NCBI GenBank assembly: GCA_003427395.1
Contig: BFEA01000072.1
Location: 1,806,710 to 1,836,663, forward strand
DNA from: Chara braunii
Taxonomy: Eukaryota; Streptophyta; Charophyceae; Charales; Characeae
Length of the DNA stretch: 29,954 nucleotides
Direction of reading: 5' to 3'
Under the pieces are notes generated by a model. That model searched no databases. It was given only the letters and a program-made list of their open reading frames with translations, and was not told the DNA's origin. Positions 1 through 9,680 of this stretch are shown one piece after another (within the stretch, counting starts at the first letter, position 1; the number at the start of each line of letters is the position of its first letter). The translations under genes and the position numbers were made by a program.

Positions 1-67
<67 letters not shown>
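1..67. repeat. (CT)n microsatellite at window edge
   Basis: A pure CT dinucleotide run begins at the first base, so its full length is unknown. On the other strand it is the same GA repeat type that recurs at 18985-19072 and 28832-28918. Confidence 0.97.
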
Positions 68-72
<5 letters not shown>

Positions 73-219
73 CACGTGCAGGCAACTCCGCGTTTCACGA
101 CGAATTCGTCGTCGACTGAAGAACGCCCACCAACGACTACGCTGCCCAGCGAAGCCACGACTGCCCACGTATATATACGCAGGCACCGGCCACAGACACA
201 CGTGCACAACGGGCAAGAC

Positions 220-391
220 GGGTGCCGACTGTCGTTTCCTCGTCCCGACATCCACGACGGGTGTCCCATCACTTGTCCGGTCACCATCAACTGGTGTGTC
301 CGCAAATATGTACCTACCGGTTGATGGTGACAGGAGAAGGGAGGGGACGACCGTTGTGGACGTCGGGGGTGGGAAACGAAAGCCGGTACCC
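220..391. repeat. Foldback (inverted-repeat) element, ~172 bp
   Basis: The left half, starting GGGTGCCGACTGTCGTTTCC, and the reverse complement of the right half, starting GGGTACCGGCTTTCGTTTCC, align over roughly 80 bases at close to 80% identity by eye. Both arms contain a GTCACCATCAAC block near the centre (about 305). The whole segment can therefore form one long imperfect hairpin, as expected of a MITE. It lies just beyond the stop codon of the minus-strand trihelix gene, separated only by a (TA)n run. I could not define a target-site duplication. Confidence 0.75.
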
Positions 392-396
392 TTCTT

Positions 397-422
397 TATA
401 TATATATATATATATATATATA
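397..422. repeat. (TA)n microsatellite
   Basis: An alternating TA run directly abuts the stop codon of the minus-strand gene at 423-425. On that strand it would be the first part of the 3' UTR. Confidence 0.95.
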
Positions 423-2063
423 TTACCGCGAAGAGGGGTCTGTATCCCCCCTATCGTATGCAGCACTGTTCCCCCCACCTCCACGCCTTGCGAGAACCCC
501 CACGAGCATCTCAAGGACAGTGTTCCCGCCACGCATGGGATCTGCCACGTCACCGATCTTCGCCGCAATCGTCGAGCCTGCCTCGGACGTCGCCCTCGCC
601 AGAGTTGCAGCGGCCTTATCCAAACCCTCGCCGTAAGACCTTGTCGCGTCCTCCATCGCCCTACCCAATGCTGTCCCTCCGCTGATCGTGTCGTCCATCC
701 TTGCTTTGTCGGTGTTTGTCCTCCATGTCTTCGCTGCGTGGTCCGAATCCTCCGTTGCTTTCCCGTCAGAAGCGCTCCTTCCCGACGACGGCCGTGCAGG
801 ACCGCCGCTCGAAGAATTCCCCCCCGCGTTAACTGGGAGGTTCTCCGACGCCAGCGTCTTGTCGCACTTGATGGAAGGCCGATTCAGTTTCCACCCCATC
901 GCTTCCCACAGAGCTTTCTCAAAGCCTAGTGGAACCTGCTCCGCCTTCCGCTCCTCAAGGGTCATGTCCAAGTAGGAAGGTTTCCCCGAAGCATTCTCAC
1001 ACTTGTCGAGAATCAACTTCGCGGCAGCCATCATGCCCTGCCACTTCTTACAACAATCCTCCGCCGACCTGTGCGGAAACCCCAGCTCCACCATCCGATC
1101 GTACACCCACTCATACCGGTCCTTGCTCCGCTTAAACCAATGCTGCCCATCGGCGTCGGCCATAAGGGCGTCGTCCTCGGCCATAATTCTGGACAGCGCG
1201 ATCCTCTCATCCAAGGACCAGGGGATGTTTTGCTTCTTGCTTTCCGCAGCAGCATCTTTCCCCCCCCGCTTGTTTGCACGCTTGCTGGTTTGGGGCCCCG
1301 CTTCATTCTCGCCCCCATCTCTCTGCTCGACAGTAGCACTGTCCCTCTCCTCCTGCTCGTTGTCCGAGTTTCGCCCATCAACGTCACCGCCATCACCTTC
1401 AACTTCATTGTCGCCAACGAAGTCGTCTTCCTCGCCAGCAAAGGAAGGACCTTGCAAGCCGGCAGGAGACGGAGCACGACTATGGACAGGCCACCCCTCG
1501 TCCATATCCTCTCGTTGAACTTCTGCCAGCGAAGGTGAGGCCTCGGCAGCAGACCGCAACACCGACATGGGCGAGGGAGCGGACAACCCGCCATGCATGG
1601 GCTGCAACGGTTGTCGGCACTGTGGGGACCACTGCCACTCGTCCCTCATCACTCTGCCCCTTTCCACAGTGTGCTGGGCGGGGTACACGTGCGGCGCAAT
1701 GCCATATCCGCCGGCCCCCGATAACATGTGCGGAGAAGGCATGCCATACCCGCCTCCAACCTGTGTGCAAAACGACGTCTGGCCCGTGTGCCCGGCGCCC
1801 GCGTGCAGACTTTCTGCAGTGGGTCGAACAACGAACCGCCGACGTGCAGCATCCACGTGATGGACAGATGGTGAGCGCGCACGAGCAGGAGGCACTTGAA
1901 TCGGCCCCGCACGCACAACCTCCTGCATCTGCCCGCTGAAGGATTGCACACTCAACAGCGAAGGCGTGGAGTAGTGGACAGATCCTTGCTGTCGCATGTC
2001 CTGGGTCTGGAAACCCCCGCCATTGCCCGCACAAGGATCTGTCGTCGACTGGTACGACTCCAT
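423..2063 (-). CDS. Trihelix (Myb/SANT-like) DNA-binding protein, 546 aa
   Basis: This is an uninterrupted 546-codon reading frame. The start ATG (2063-2061) is the first in the frame, because an in-frame TAA lies six codons upstream (2081-2079). Residues 1-210 are Gly/Pro/Ser/Gln-rich and look disordered. Residues 211-255 are acidic (EEDD and DNEQEE stretches), and 260-278 are Lys/Arg-rich and resemble a nuclear localisation signal. Residues 280-345 form a trihelix/Myb_DNA-bind_4-type domain: PWSLDER opens helix 1, W309 and W319 fall in the middle, and CCKKWQGM (W341) ends the third helix. A conserved-looking tail follows (about 346-400, with LDMTLEER and WEAMGWKLNRPS). Residues 460-530 are low-complexity then helical. 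Trihelix proteins bind GT-type DNA elements in plant nuclei, and some relatives are the DNA-binding partner of PIF/Harbinger transposases, so a mobile-element origin is possible. No transposase is visible nearby. On the minus strand, a GAG|GTAAGC donor (intron base 2147) and a TTTGCAG acceptor (ending 2101) could form a very short 5' UTR intron, but this is unproven. The domain assignment is fairly sure; the target genes are unknown. Confidence 0.82.
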   Translation of the reverse strand: MESYQSTTDPCAGNGGGFQTQDMRQQGSVHYSTPSLLSVQSFSGQMQEVVRAGPIQVPPARARSPSVHHVDAARRRFVVRPTAESLHAGAGHTGQTSFCTQVGGGYGMPSPHMLSGAGGYGIAPHVYPAQHTVERGRVMRDEWQWSPQCRQPLQPMHGGLSAPSPMSVLRSAAEASPSLAEVQREDMDEGWPVHSRAPSPAGLQGPSFAGEEDDFVGDNEVEGDGGDVDGRNSDNEQEERDSATVEQRDGGENEAGPQTSKRANKRGGKDAAAESKKQNIPWSLDERIALSRIMAEDDALMADADGQHWFKRSKDRYEWVYDRMVELGFPHRSAEDCCKKWQGMMAAAKLILDKCENASGKPSYLDMTLEERKAEQVPLGFEKALWEAMGWKLNRPSIKCDKTLASENLPVNAGGNSSSGGPARPSSGRSASDGKATEDSDHAAKTWRTNTDKARMDDTISGGTALGRAMEDATRSYGEGLDKAAATLARATSEAGSTIAAKIGDVADPMRGGNTVLEMLVGVLARRGGGGNSAAYDRGDTDPSSR

Positions 2064-3580
2064 CTGGCTGCGGAAGCTTTACACACGGAGGCCAGGGAAC
2101 CTGCAAACACGCAATGCGCCCTCGAACAACAATGCTGCGCTGCTTACCTCCACCGACGACAACACAAGTACACAATTGCGCACCAGAAAACAACGAACAA
2201 CACAAACGCTGCGGAAAGGAGGATAGCAACGGCAAGCAGGACAGCGATAACAGCCAAAGATGGTTGTTTTCGTCGACCGCAGCCGCCGCAGTGGTTGTTT
2301 ATGACAACATCCACTGAACAGTGACGATGGCAGCTGCCACATCCACACGGCCGACCACAACGTTCGACAACCGACACGTGGCGAGTGTTTGGATGAGGAC
2401 TTATGACGACATCGTCCCGTGCAGCCCACCCATGGCCACATGAGCTGGTGTTGCTCTTCGACGAGGACAAACGACCGCCCTGCCGAGGCAGACGAAGAAG
2501 GGAGGATGGCAAGGGAGGCACACGACGGAGCAAGGCGTGTGCAATGGCGATGACACGGGAGGTCAGCATTGGACGACACGTGTGCGTGCGGGCAGATAGC
2601 GAGAGCGCCGTGTCCGGGTTGTGCGTTTTGCAGACATTGCTCGGCACAACGCCTACGGCTTCGAAATAGAAGCCCCGGTCGGAGAACGCTTGCCAACGCC
2701 ACCAGAGATGGCTTCCCCGTTGGCAGGCCAGCGAACCTGCACGCGCGAAGGAGATGAGCGATGGCATAACGCCCGTGAGAAACGACGGAGGGTTTAATGG
2801 ACGTGTCGACGACGACGACGTGAGGGTGTCACTGCCGATGCTTCTGCCACTGAAGTCGGTGGGCACGAAGCGACTGCATGGCTGGCCTACGTCCCGAGGC
2901 CGCCAAAAAAATTGAAATTTGAAATACTGCGTCTTGCCGTTCGCAGTCCGAGGGTAGCATGGAGGGCCCAGACCCCCCCGGGCCCCGGTGGGAACCGTGC
3001 GACGCAAGAAAATGAAAACCGTGTCCGCGTGGAAGCACTGGTCCAGAAAACGGTCCACGGCTACGGTCCGTGGTTCGCGCCGTTCAGTCGTTTTCTGGAA
3101 ACTCGTTTCCATGCCCTCCCCCCTACTCATCTGGAGCCGTCCTTGGAAACTGTTTGGAAACTCGTTGCCACAAATTTCCTGGCCGCAAGCCGAGTAGAAA
3201 CGCCCCATCAGCTTTTCCACGACCTCTTTCCAAACGCAGTGGGGTCCTAAATTCCTTTCCGGGCCGACTTTCCACGACGGTTTCCAACACCTGTGGGGTC
3301 TGAAAGACACTTCCTCGGAAAGAAGTTTCCAGGCCGCCGGCCAGTGGGATCCAAGCCTAAGGCTGCCAGAGGCTACTCCCCCGGGTGGAATTGTGGGGAG
3401 CCTGGCCCCGCTTCGAATATTCTTTTCATAATGAAGTGTTTCATCTGAAAAAAAAAAAAACCAATGCACACACCACTGCATATTATATGAAAATACATCA
3501 CAAAACAAACTTCCGTAACAAAAACAACTACCCTTCATGATCATGAGCATTCACAGGACTTGCAGGCTGCTGACCATACT
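2064..3580. other. GC-rich flank upstream of the trihelix gene; no gene supported
   Basis: This stretch would hold the promoter and 5' UTR of the minus-strand trihelix gene, but I find no clear TATA box. From about 3040 to 3340 the motifs GGAAAC and TTTCCACGAC recur in both orientations, and two loosely related blocks each read TTTCCA...GTGGGGTC. These suggest a decayed repeat. A 468-codon minus-strand frame crosses the region, but its protein has no recognisable domain and the frame is best explained by few stop codons in GC-rich DNA. Confidence 0.5.
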
Positions 3581-3695
3581 CCTTGACCTCCCCTTGGCTC
3601 CTTGACCTCCCCTTGGCTACTACTGGGCCTCCCCTTGGCTACTACTGGGCCTCCCCTTGGCTACTACTGGGCCTCCTCTTAGCTACTACTGGGCC
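3581..3695. repeat. 22-bp minisatellite with a shorter related leader
   Basis: Two copies of CCTTGACCTCCCCTTGGCT are followed by three full copies of a 22-bp unit (CTACTACTGGGCC plus TCCCCTTGG) at 3617, 3639 and 3661, plus a partial fourth at 3683. The third copy carries substitutions (CTCTTAG). Confidence 0.93.
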
Positions 3696-4107
3696 ATTGT
3701 CTAAAGTTCAACTGGGACCCCGACCTCATACAGCCCCCACGCCCTTTTGGCCTTACATCAGCTTCACACTTACGGGCTGCGCCCCCGCACCCTCGCCCAC
3801 GTTGATGCACTCCTGTACGCAGTCTCTACTGAGAATCAGTCGCATAATCGCCCTCCAGCACGCGCACACACGGCGACACTCATATGCACCTCTCTGCAGT
3901 CCAAATATGTTGTTGCTCCACAACATGGGCTCGCAACCCCTTCCCGCCTCGGAATTTCGTCCACCCTTCCTCCAGAAAAAGAAAAAGAGGACAGACTACC
4001 GCCACAATCCCTCCTACGACCTGTTGCCCTTACCACTGGGGCGAGGTGGGCCCGCCTATCGGTCTTAGCACTGCCCGCTACCGGCAGCTTTCCACACTCC
4101 TGGGCGA

Positions 4108-4261
4108 GGTCCCACTAGCAAAAAGGATAGGATCGAGCTCCTGAATCTGAATGTGTTTTATCCAGAGATGCAGAAAAGCAGTTCAATCTCCATTTCCTGC
4201 ACACCTCCATAACCTCGTCCAGATTCAGGCATTTGATCCGACCCTCTTTGCTAGTGGGACC
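4108..4261. mobile_element. Foldback element with GGTCCCACTAGCAAA ends
   Basis: The perfect 15-bp inverted ends are at 4108-4122 and 4247-4261. Beyond them the arms stay similar for about 45 bases, including GGATC and CTGAATCTG blocks in both. The 154-bp segment is therefore one imperfect hairpin, typical of a MITE. A related but distinct hairpin begins about 100 bp downstream. No target-site duplication is evident. Confidence 0.8.
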
Positions 4262-4357
4262 ATGCCCCCGAAAAGAAGCCCTCCAAACCTCATCGTACCT
4301 CACCGCATTTCCCGAAATGGAAAGACCCGTAAAACGACAAAACGCAACCGGGGGCAA

Positions 4358-4442
4358 GGTCCCACTTGCACGGATTAGGAGATTTCGGCCGTCGATCTCG
4401 GCTATCTACGGTCTCTATCTCTTAATTCGTGCAAGTGGGACC
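4358..4442. mobile_element. Compact hairpin with GGTCCCACTTGCACG ends
   Basis: The perfect 15-bp inverted ends are at 4358-4372 and 4428-4442. The arms continue as ATTAGGAGAT versus ATTAAGAGAT and then share CCGT and GAT blocks, so nearly the whole 85 bp is self-complementary. The first nine bases of the end match those of the element at 4108-4261. It could be a very small MITE of the same family or a miRNA-precursor-like hairpin; the sequence alone does not decide. Confidence 0.78.
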
Positions 4443-4458
4443 TACCGGTAGCCCCGGA

Positions 4459-4482
4459 GTTCGCAGCCTCCTTGCTGCGAAC
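4459..4482. repeat. Short perfect hairpin
   Basis: GTTCGCAG and CTGCGAAC form a perfect 8-bp stem around an 8-base loop. It lies 16 bp beyond the 85-bp hairpin. No function can be inferred. Confidence 0.6.
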
Positions 4483-4565
4483 TGGCTGCGATCTAAACCC
4501 TCCCTCGCTACCAGTGGTGGGACTTGGCCCCGGCCTGAATTTCAACGGTTCATTGGTGTCCCAAC

Positions 4566-4793
4566 ATTGTCAGGACCCAATTGTCCTAGTAGCTTCCGGG
4601 AAACTGGAGCTTTGGGGCGTCGCTGCACTACTCTCGAAATGTGCAAACGAGAGTGAATCTTCCGCTAGAATATGGAAAGATACACGGCCATCAATCATTT
4701 TTGTCTTTTGCGCACGTCAAGAGTAGTGCAGCGAGGCCCTTGGTTAGTCAAAATCGCTCCCGAAATGGTCCTAACCTAATTGTCAGGACCCAA
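4566..4793. mobile_element. Foldback element bracketed by 15-bp direct repeats
   Basis: The sequence ATTGTCAGGACCCAA occurs at 4566-4580 and again at 4779-4793 in direct orientation. Between them, 4581-4778 is an imperfect inverted repeat. CGCTGCACTACTCT at 4621-4634 faces its complement at about 4721-4734, and the outer arms share TCC/GGA-rich blocks around TTCCGGGA. The direct repeats could be a target-site duplication or part of the element's ends. Confidence 0.6.
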
Positions 4794-5655
4794 ATACTGT
4801 TCATCCTTGCACGCGCAGGCGCCATGCTAACGAAAGGAAGAGTTCGAAAACAGATGGTGGTTAAAAAAGAACAAATTCGAAAAGGAAACGTACGAGCCAA
4901 CGAACCGGAATTCAGAGCCGTTAGAAAAAAGCTTGGGCTTGCCGCGCGCCTTCGGGCCGGGGAGACGCGGACGGGTGTACTGACAGATCGGCGGGTCATG
5001 GAACACGGGATTCGCCCAAGCTCCTGGGATGAGAAAAGCCCATTCCTCCCAAAAAAAAGAAAAAGAAAAAAAGAAAAACCCATTCGTCCACTTTGCTACC
5101 GGTGGCCGATCTGATCGGGACAGGGAATGATGCCCAGGCGGACCCCAAAGAAAGCGCGGGGGATTTCGCCGATTTCGTACTAGACGACGAATAACCTCCC
5201 AGACGGTCGTTGTGAGCGCCAGCTATGGCCGTTGCAAGCCGGGGCTATCGGAGGATGTGCACTGCCTAGGTAGCTGTAAGACGGAGGGATGGGGGAGTGA
5301 CTCACCCTCATCATCCATATGAGTCGCCTAGACCGTATGTAATAGCATGTGTCTTCCTTCTTACCGAAGGCCGGTGCAACGGATCTTTTGACGGCGCTGG
5401 GGAGGGTTCCCTTGTTCGCCGTTGGCGTCGCCCGGCGTTGGGTGTTCTCGTGCCTGGGCTAGTAGGAGCGAAGCCAGTAGCGTGGGGGTTGGCGGCGGAT
5501 GTCACGCATGCACTTCCAGACAGATGAGAAGGCAATTGCCTCAGTCAGTGAGGGGCCGCGGAGGAGGCCACAAACGAGCACATTGTGAGGCGTCCAGTCG
5601 AAAGTCACATGCTACCTATTGTGCATCTGCCATACTCTTTGTCCCTTCGTCTTCC

Positions 5656-5658
<3 letters not shown>
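4794..5658. other. Intergenic; no gene supported
   Basis: I see only an A/G-rich stretch at about 5048-5085 and a GC-rich segment at about 5380-5520. Short frames exist on both strands but none shows a recognisable domain or splice context. Confidence 0.5.
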
Positions 5659-5659
<1 letters not shown>

Positions 5660-5705
<46 letters not shown>

Positions 5706-5738
5706 GGCCCTGTCTTCTTCTTCTTCTTCTTCTTCTCG
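5660..5738. repeat. (CT)n followed by (TTC)n microsatellites
   Basis: A CT run of about 42 bases ends at 5702. A TTC trinucleotide run follows at about 5712-5738. The surrounding sequence up to 6250 stays strongly pyrimidine-rich, which gives spurious Leu/Ser-rich reading frames. Confidence 0.95.
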
Positions 5739-5775
5739 ACATCTCCTCTGCCCTCCGTTCTAATCTTGTATGCAC

Positions 5776-5980
5776 TACCGAGCTGCAGCAGCGGAGGCGG
5801 AACAGGTGAATTGTCTATTTGCTTGTCACGTGTACTTTCCCTTTTTGTTCGTCTTCGCCTTCCTCTTTCTCTACCCGTTTTTCAGCATCTACGAGCACCA
5901 TCGGAGGCAGAAGAAAAGGTAAGCTGCCTACTTGGTGGTGTCGCATCTACCATGCCTTTTCGTTCGTCTTTGCCTTCCTC
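5776..5980 (+). repeat. Imperfect duplication of a purine island within pyrimidine-rich DNA
   Basis: Two related blocks occur: GAGCTGCAGCAGCGGAGGCG... running into GGAACAGGTGAATTG at about 5781-5817, and GAGCACCATCGGAGGCAG... running into GAAAAGGTAAGCTG at about 5893-5925. Each is followed by a TTCGTCTT(C/T)GCCTTCCTC block. Each purine island ends in a donor-like GGTGAAT or GGTAAGC, and the second is preceded by a TTTTTCAG acceptor-like tract, so they resemble micro-exons. The encoded peptides are too short to support a gene. Confidence 0.45.
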
Positions 5981-6672
5981 CTCCTCGGCTCCATCGAGCT
6001 GTCCTACCTCTCCTTTCCCCCTCCCCTCTAGTCACTCCCTTCTCTCCTTTTCTCTTCCTCCTCTTCTCGTGTTTGATGCGTGCGTGCCGATATCTTACCT
6101 CTCGGCGCTGCTCTGCTCCTACGACGCTGACCGCTGTCAGAGCGGCGCCTCCCGATGAAAACAGTCGCGCTGTTCATCCTACTTCTCCTCTCTCTCTTTC
6201 CTCTCTCTGGTTCCTCTCCCTCCAGTGCCTCTCTCTCCCTGTAACGTTCTCCTAGAGGTAGATTGTTTGCAATGTGTGTGGCAAGCAACCAAGAGCGCGA
6301 AAGAAGTGGGGCCATCGGAAGAAGAGATCGCCATGTAAGGCTCTAAGGAGTGTGTGTAGGAGGAAGAGGAGGGAGGAGGTGGAGGAGCCGTAGGTAGGAG
6401 AATGAACAGGGCAGAGACTCTGCCCCGGTAGGCAAATCGGTCAATACTGTGCACATTGATAATCATGATGGGAGGGAGGGGGCGATATCGCAGAATAGCG
6501 ACAACGGAACAGACCTGTTAGTCGTTTGTTGTCCAGCTGATGGTGAGGTTGGAGTGAGGGAATGGGCGCGAGAGAGAAGCGATCGAGGCAAACCAAGAAA
6601 GCAGGAGATGTGCAGCTCTTAAGGACAAATGAAACGACCGCACATCGCCGAAGAAGGGGAATATATAAGCCG

Positions 6673-6875
6673 GGGACTCAGGTAGATAGACAGGCGAAGA
6701 GATAGAGGGGGTAGATGCAGGTATAGACAAAAAAGCAGGCCTATTGTCATCCGAATGAAAACGTTGGGAGTGGTGGGACTCAGGTAGATAGACAGGCGAA
6801 GAGATAGAGGGGGTAGATGCAGGTATAGACGAAAAAGCAGGCCTATTGTCATGCGAATGAAACGTTGGGAGAAGG
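6673..6875. repeat. Two-copy tandem duplication, 102-bp period
   Basis: The block beginning GGGACTCAGGTAGATAGACA at 6673 repeats at 6775 with only a few differences (for example GACAAAAAAG versus GACGAAAAAG, and one fewer A in GAATGAAAACG). The high identity indicates a recent local duplication. Confidence 0.95.
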
Positions 6876-8036
6876 TGAACTTCAGGTTCTTGAATCTACG
6901 TAAGACGAGGCTAATACTAAAAATCGAAGAGAATTCGAGAACATGGCTGGAAGAGCAGGGAAAGACCGGCACTGAGGCCGTAGAAGGCAGTAGCATGTCT
7001 GTCCTCGTCGTCGTCCTCCTGCGTGTTGTTTTGTCGTTAGAGTTTCTGAACACAGATGACTACAAGGTGCTTACGATAGACAGTGACAGTGTTACTAGTA
7101 ATATCTGTAGCCGTCCCAAACTTCTCTCTTTCGCCTTTCTCCCTTTTGTCTGCCTCTCCTGTTAACTACTTCTCTAACCCCCTTTCCTGTCTTTCCCTAT
7201 TGAAATGCTTTTTTTTTTTTTTTTTTTTAATAAACTTGACTCCGTCATCACTTTTTGATTTCTCCTCTCTTCATCTCCGTACTGTACGTACATTCCCAGG
7301 GAACACCCCCTAACCGCTACTACCTCTCCACGACCCATGGGGTAGGTTCGCATCGCAGTGGTGGCGCGAGAGCGAAGCTGTACCAGGGTGATGTGGGAAT
7401 GGGCAGAGACGTCGTCGGGAGGTGATACCGGCAGTGCTAGTGCCAAGCACTGTGGTGCGTCGCTGCACGTCCCCTTCACCCCCTCCCCCCAACCCCCCCT
7501 AGTCTACATAGCCTACATTAGCGGTGCGTCGTAGTCAATATCGTCGTTGAATAGTACGCAAAAAACTGCGTTGCCCAGGGTCTTTCTAATGGGGGGCTAG
7601 GAGCCCATCCGGCTGAGCCATCCGGCTATCTCTAGATCTCTAGATGGGTAGGGGACCAAGCATGCCCAGGCGGCGCTTACGTGAGGCCATGGCAATTGAA
7701 CCGACAACCTCCTGAATGCAACTTGCCTTCTTATCAACGGAGATAGGCCCGTTGACCGTTTGATACCGTTAGTCCATCACGTTTCGCAGTACTTGGTCTT
7801 TTAAAGTATGTCTTCACTAACGGCTGGCTTCATGGAAAGTACCGACGTATAGCGGATCCCGTAGGGCTACGCCAAATCCATGTGAACGATGGAGGGGTTT
7901 ACCACACATTGGGACCGTCGAATACTTCATCCAAAGCTGGTCTAGCACGTGGCGGTTTATTTACTGTGAACGAGGGCGCGTTATCATTCACGCCTTCGAA
8001 AATGTACAAAGTGAGATCAAGCTGCCATCATAGAGC
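6876..8036. other. Intergenic; no gene supported
   Basis: This stretch has a T-run at about 7210-7228 and pyrimidine-rich sequence around it. On the minus strand near 7590-7630, TGGCTCAGCCGG resembles a pol III A box. GGTTCAATTGCC near 7690 resembles a B box but lies on the wrong side for a tRNA or SINE head. No tRNA cloverleaf can be built from these. Confidence 0.45.
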
Positions 8037-8164
8037 TTAATTAATTAACTAATCAATCAGCCAATCAATCAACATGTCAATCAATCAATCAATTTACCAG
8101 GCACTAATCAATCAATCAATCAATCAATCAATAAACCAGTACACCAATCAACTAACCAACTAAT
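8037..8164. repeat. Degenerate (AATC)n tetranucleotide repeat
   Basis: Repeated CAAT/AATC units with interruptions run through this segment. The purest blocks are at about 8078-8092 and 8106-8131. Confidence 0.92.
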
Positions 8165-8298
8165 CTAAAGTGATGAAGTCATCAATCAGGCAGTTCCACC
8201 TCGGAGTGATCGACAACTGAGTCGCGCTATGCAAGGAGGATGGAGCTGTGTTTCTTCAGGATGGGCAGTGGATGAGGAGTGTGCGGCTCAGGATCAAT

Positions 8299-8398
8299 CG
8301 ATCATCTAGATGATTTGCACGAAAAAGTCGGCAATCAAGCATATTCGTCGATCGTCTAGGTGATTTCCACGAAAAAGTGGGCAATCAAGCATATTCGT
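8299..8398. repeat. Two-copy tandem duplication, 50-bp period
   Basis: CGATCATCTAGATGATTTGC at 8299 is matched by CGATCGTCTAGGTGATTTCC at 8349. Both are followed by an almost identical ACGAAAAAGT...AATCAAGCATATTCGT block. About five substitutions separate the copies. Confidence 0.93.
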
Positions 8399-9018
8399 CC
8401 GTCGCCGCGTTTGAGTGCCACAGGCAAACCTGTCTGTCATCATCAATTGAACTTTGAGTTGAAAGCAGTCGCGCGATAAGGAGGACCATCATCGTCTTCG
8501 TCATTGTGATGGCGTGGTCATCATATCTGTATCTATCCTGACAGGACGACCCCGAGTTCGTGGCTTACATTGCGAAACACGGTTAATCGAGTGCACGTCC
8601 GAACTTTTATCTTCTATTGCGGTCACTAACAACGAGATTTTACCGTATTACAGTAAATCTAACGAGACTGTTGTTGAGTTTGCCAGCCAGGCTTCCATTG
8701 ATTGACGGCCGTTTGAGTGAGCCCCGCGTGAGTTAGGTGACAACGAGGTGTCCAATATGGTTGGTCTGTCAGCGAGGGTTCTTGTCTCGGTCTGTAAGTT
8801 GTTGTGGAGAGCAAACAGTTTGAATCAGAACTGGGAAACTTCAGTCTGAGGAGGGAGGGAGGAGTCGAGTAATCACCAAGGGTGTGAAACGTATCCGATG
8901 AAACTCGTGTGCATGAATGGACGCTCTGCCTGGACTCGATCTCAGGTTCTTCTGCTGTCGGCTGCTGCTGCAAGTACCGCGGGCAGCACAACGCGGATGA
9001 CACAGCAAAGGGGAAGAA

Positions 9019-9118
9019 GGGTGCACGTCATCGTTCACGTGAATATTCGGATCGATCAGAGGGAGGAGGGTGCACGTCATCGTCCACGTGAATATTTGGA
9101 TCGATCAGAGGGATCGCC
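9019..9118. repeat. Two-copy tandem duplication, 50-bp period
   Basis: GGTGCACGTCATCGTTCACG at 9019 repeats at 9069 as GGTGCACGTCATCGTCCACG. Both are followed by TGAATATT(C/T)GGATCGATC and AGAGGGA. The unit is unrelated to the one at 8299 but has the same period. Confidence 0.93.
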
Positions 9119-9169
9119 ACCGTTCTCTCCTCGCCATGCATCCCCGCTTATAGCTCTTGTGGGGTTCTA

Positions 9170-9282
9170 CTACCGTCTTCACCGGAAGACAACGTACGGT
9201 CATTATTGCTGTATCTAGACTGAAAAAGTTGCCCCAAATACAGCTATGATAACCGTACGTTGTATTCGGGTGACGACAGAAG
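9170..9282. mobile_element. MITE-like foldback, family copy 1
   Basis: The segment begins CTACCGTCTTCACCGGAAGA and ends in the inverted counterpart TTCGGGTGACGACAGAAG. The inner blocks CGTACGGTCATTAT and ATGATAACCGTACG face each other. It aligns along its length with 15522-15632, including the central CAAATACAGCTAT. The 3' end is more decayed than in copy 3. Confidence 0.85.
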
Positions 9283-9477
9283 AGTGTATTTAGGTTTGTT
9301 AGCTGTCCGGATACGTCCGTTGGCCGTACTCAGCAGGTGTTTGGTTTGCTCTGTACGTTTGGTTAGCTGGACACGGTGTTTTGTTAACTATGCCGTGTAT
9401 GTTCTCCGTCTGGTTTACTACTTTTGTGGTCTGGTTAGCAATCGGTTAGCTGTACTGAGTACTTCAACGGCGAGACT

Positions 9478-9680
9478 GGCCTCAGCGCTGCTCGACGGTT
9501 TTTTTTTTTGCCTTTTTGCCGCGGATGGAACTTTTCCTGCGGCCGTAAGGGAGGGTAATGGCCTCAGCGCTGCTCGATGGTTTTTTTTTTTTCTTTTTTC
9601 TTTTTTTTTTTAATGTTTTTTTTCCCCTTTTTGCCGCGGATGTAACTTTTCCTGCGGCCGTAGGGGAGGGAGGGTAAATT
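9478..9680. repeat. Two-copy duplication with expanded T-runs
   Basis: GGCCTCAGCGCTGCTCGA(C/T)GG followed by a T-run occurs at 9478 and 9560. In both, a CCGCGGATG(G/T)AACTTTTCC and GCGGCCGTA block follows. The second copy is longer because its T-rich linker has expanded. Confidence 0.9.

Noticed and set aside
2144-3550. 468-codon minus-strand open frame upstream of the trihelix gene
   Set aside because: It has no recognisable domain, a composition typical of random GC-rich DNA (Cys/Arg/Ser/Pro), and it crosses repeat-like blocks. A chance frame is likelier than a gene.
5619-6158. 179-codon plus-strand frame rich in Leu/Ser/Phe
   Set aside because: It is the translation of CT and TTC microsatellites and other pyrimidine-rich DNA.
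7580-7720. tRNA gene or tRNA-derived SINE on the minus strand
   Set aside because: The A-box-like TGGCTCAGCCGG and B-box-like GGTTCAATTGCC are in the wrong order for one transcript, and no cloverleaf stems pair.
8037-8164. CRISPR-like array
   Set aside because: The regular CAAT units have no unique spacers; it is a tetranucleotide microsatellite in eukaryotic-looking DNA.
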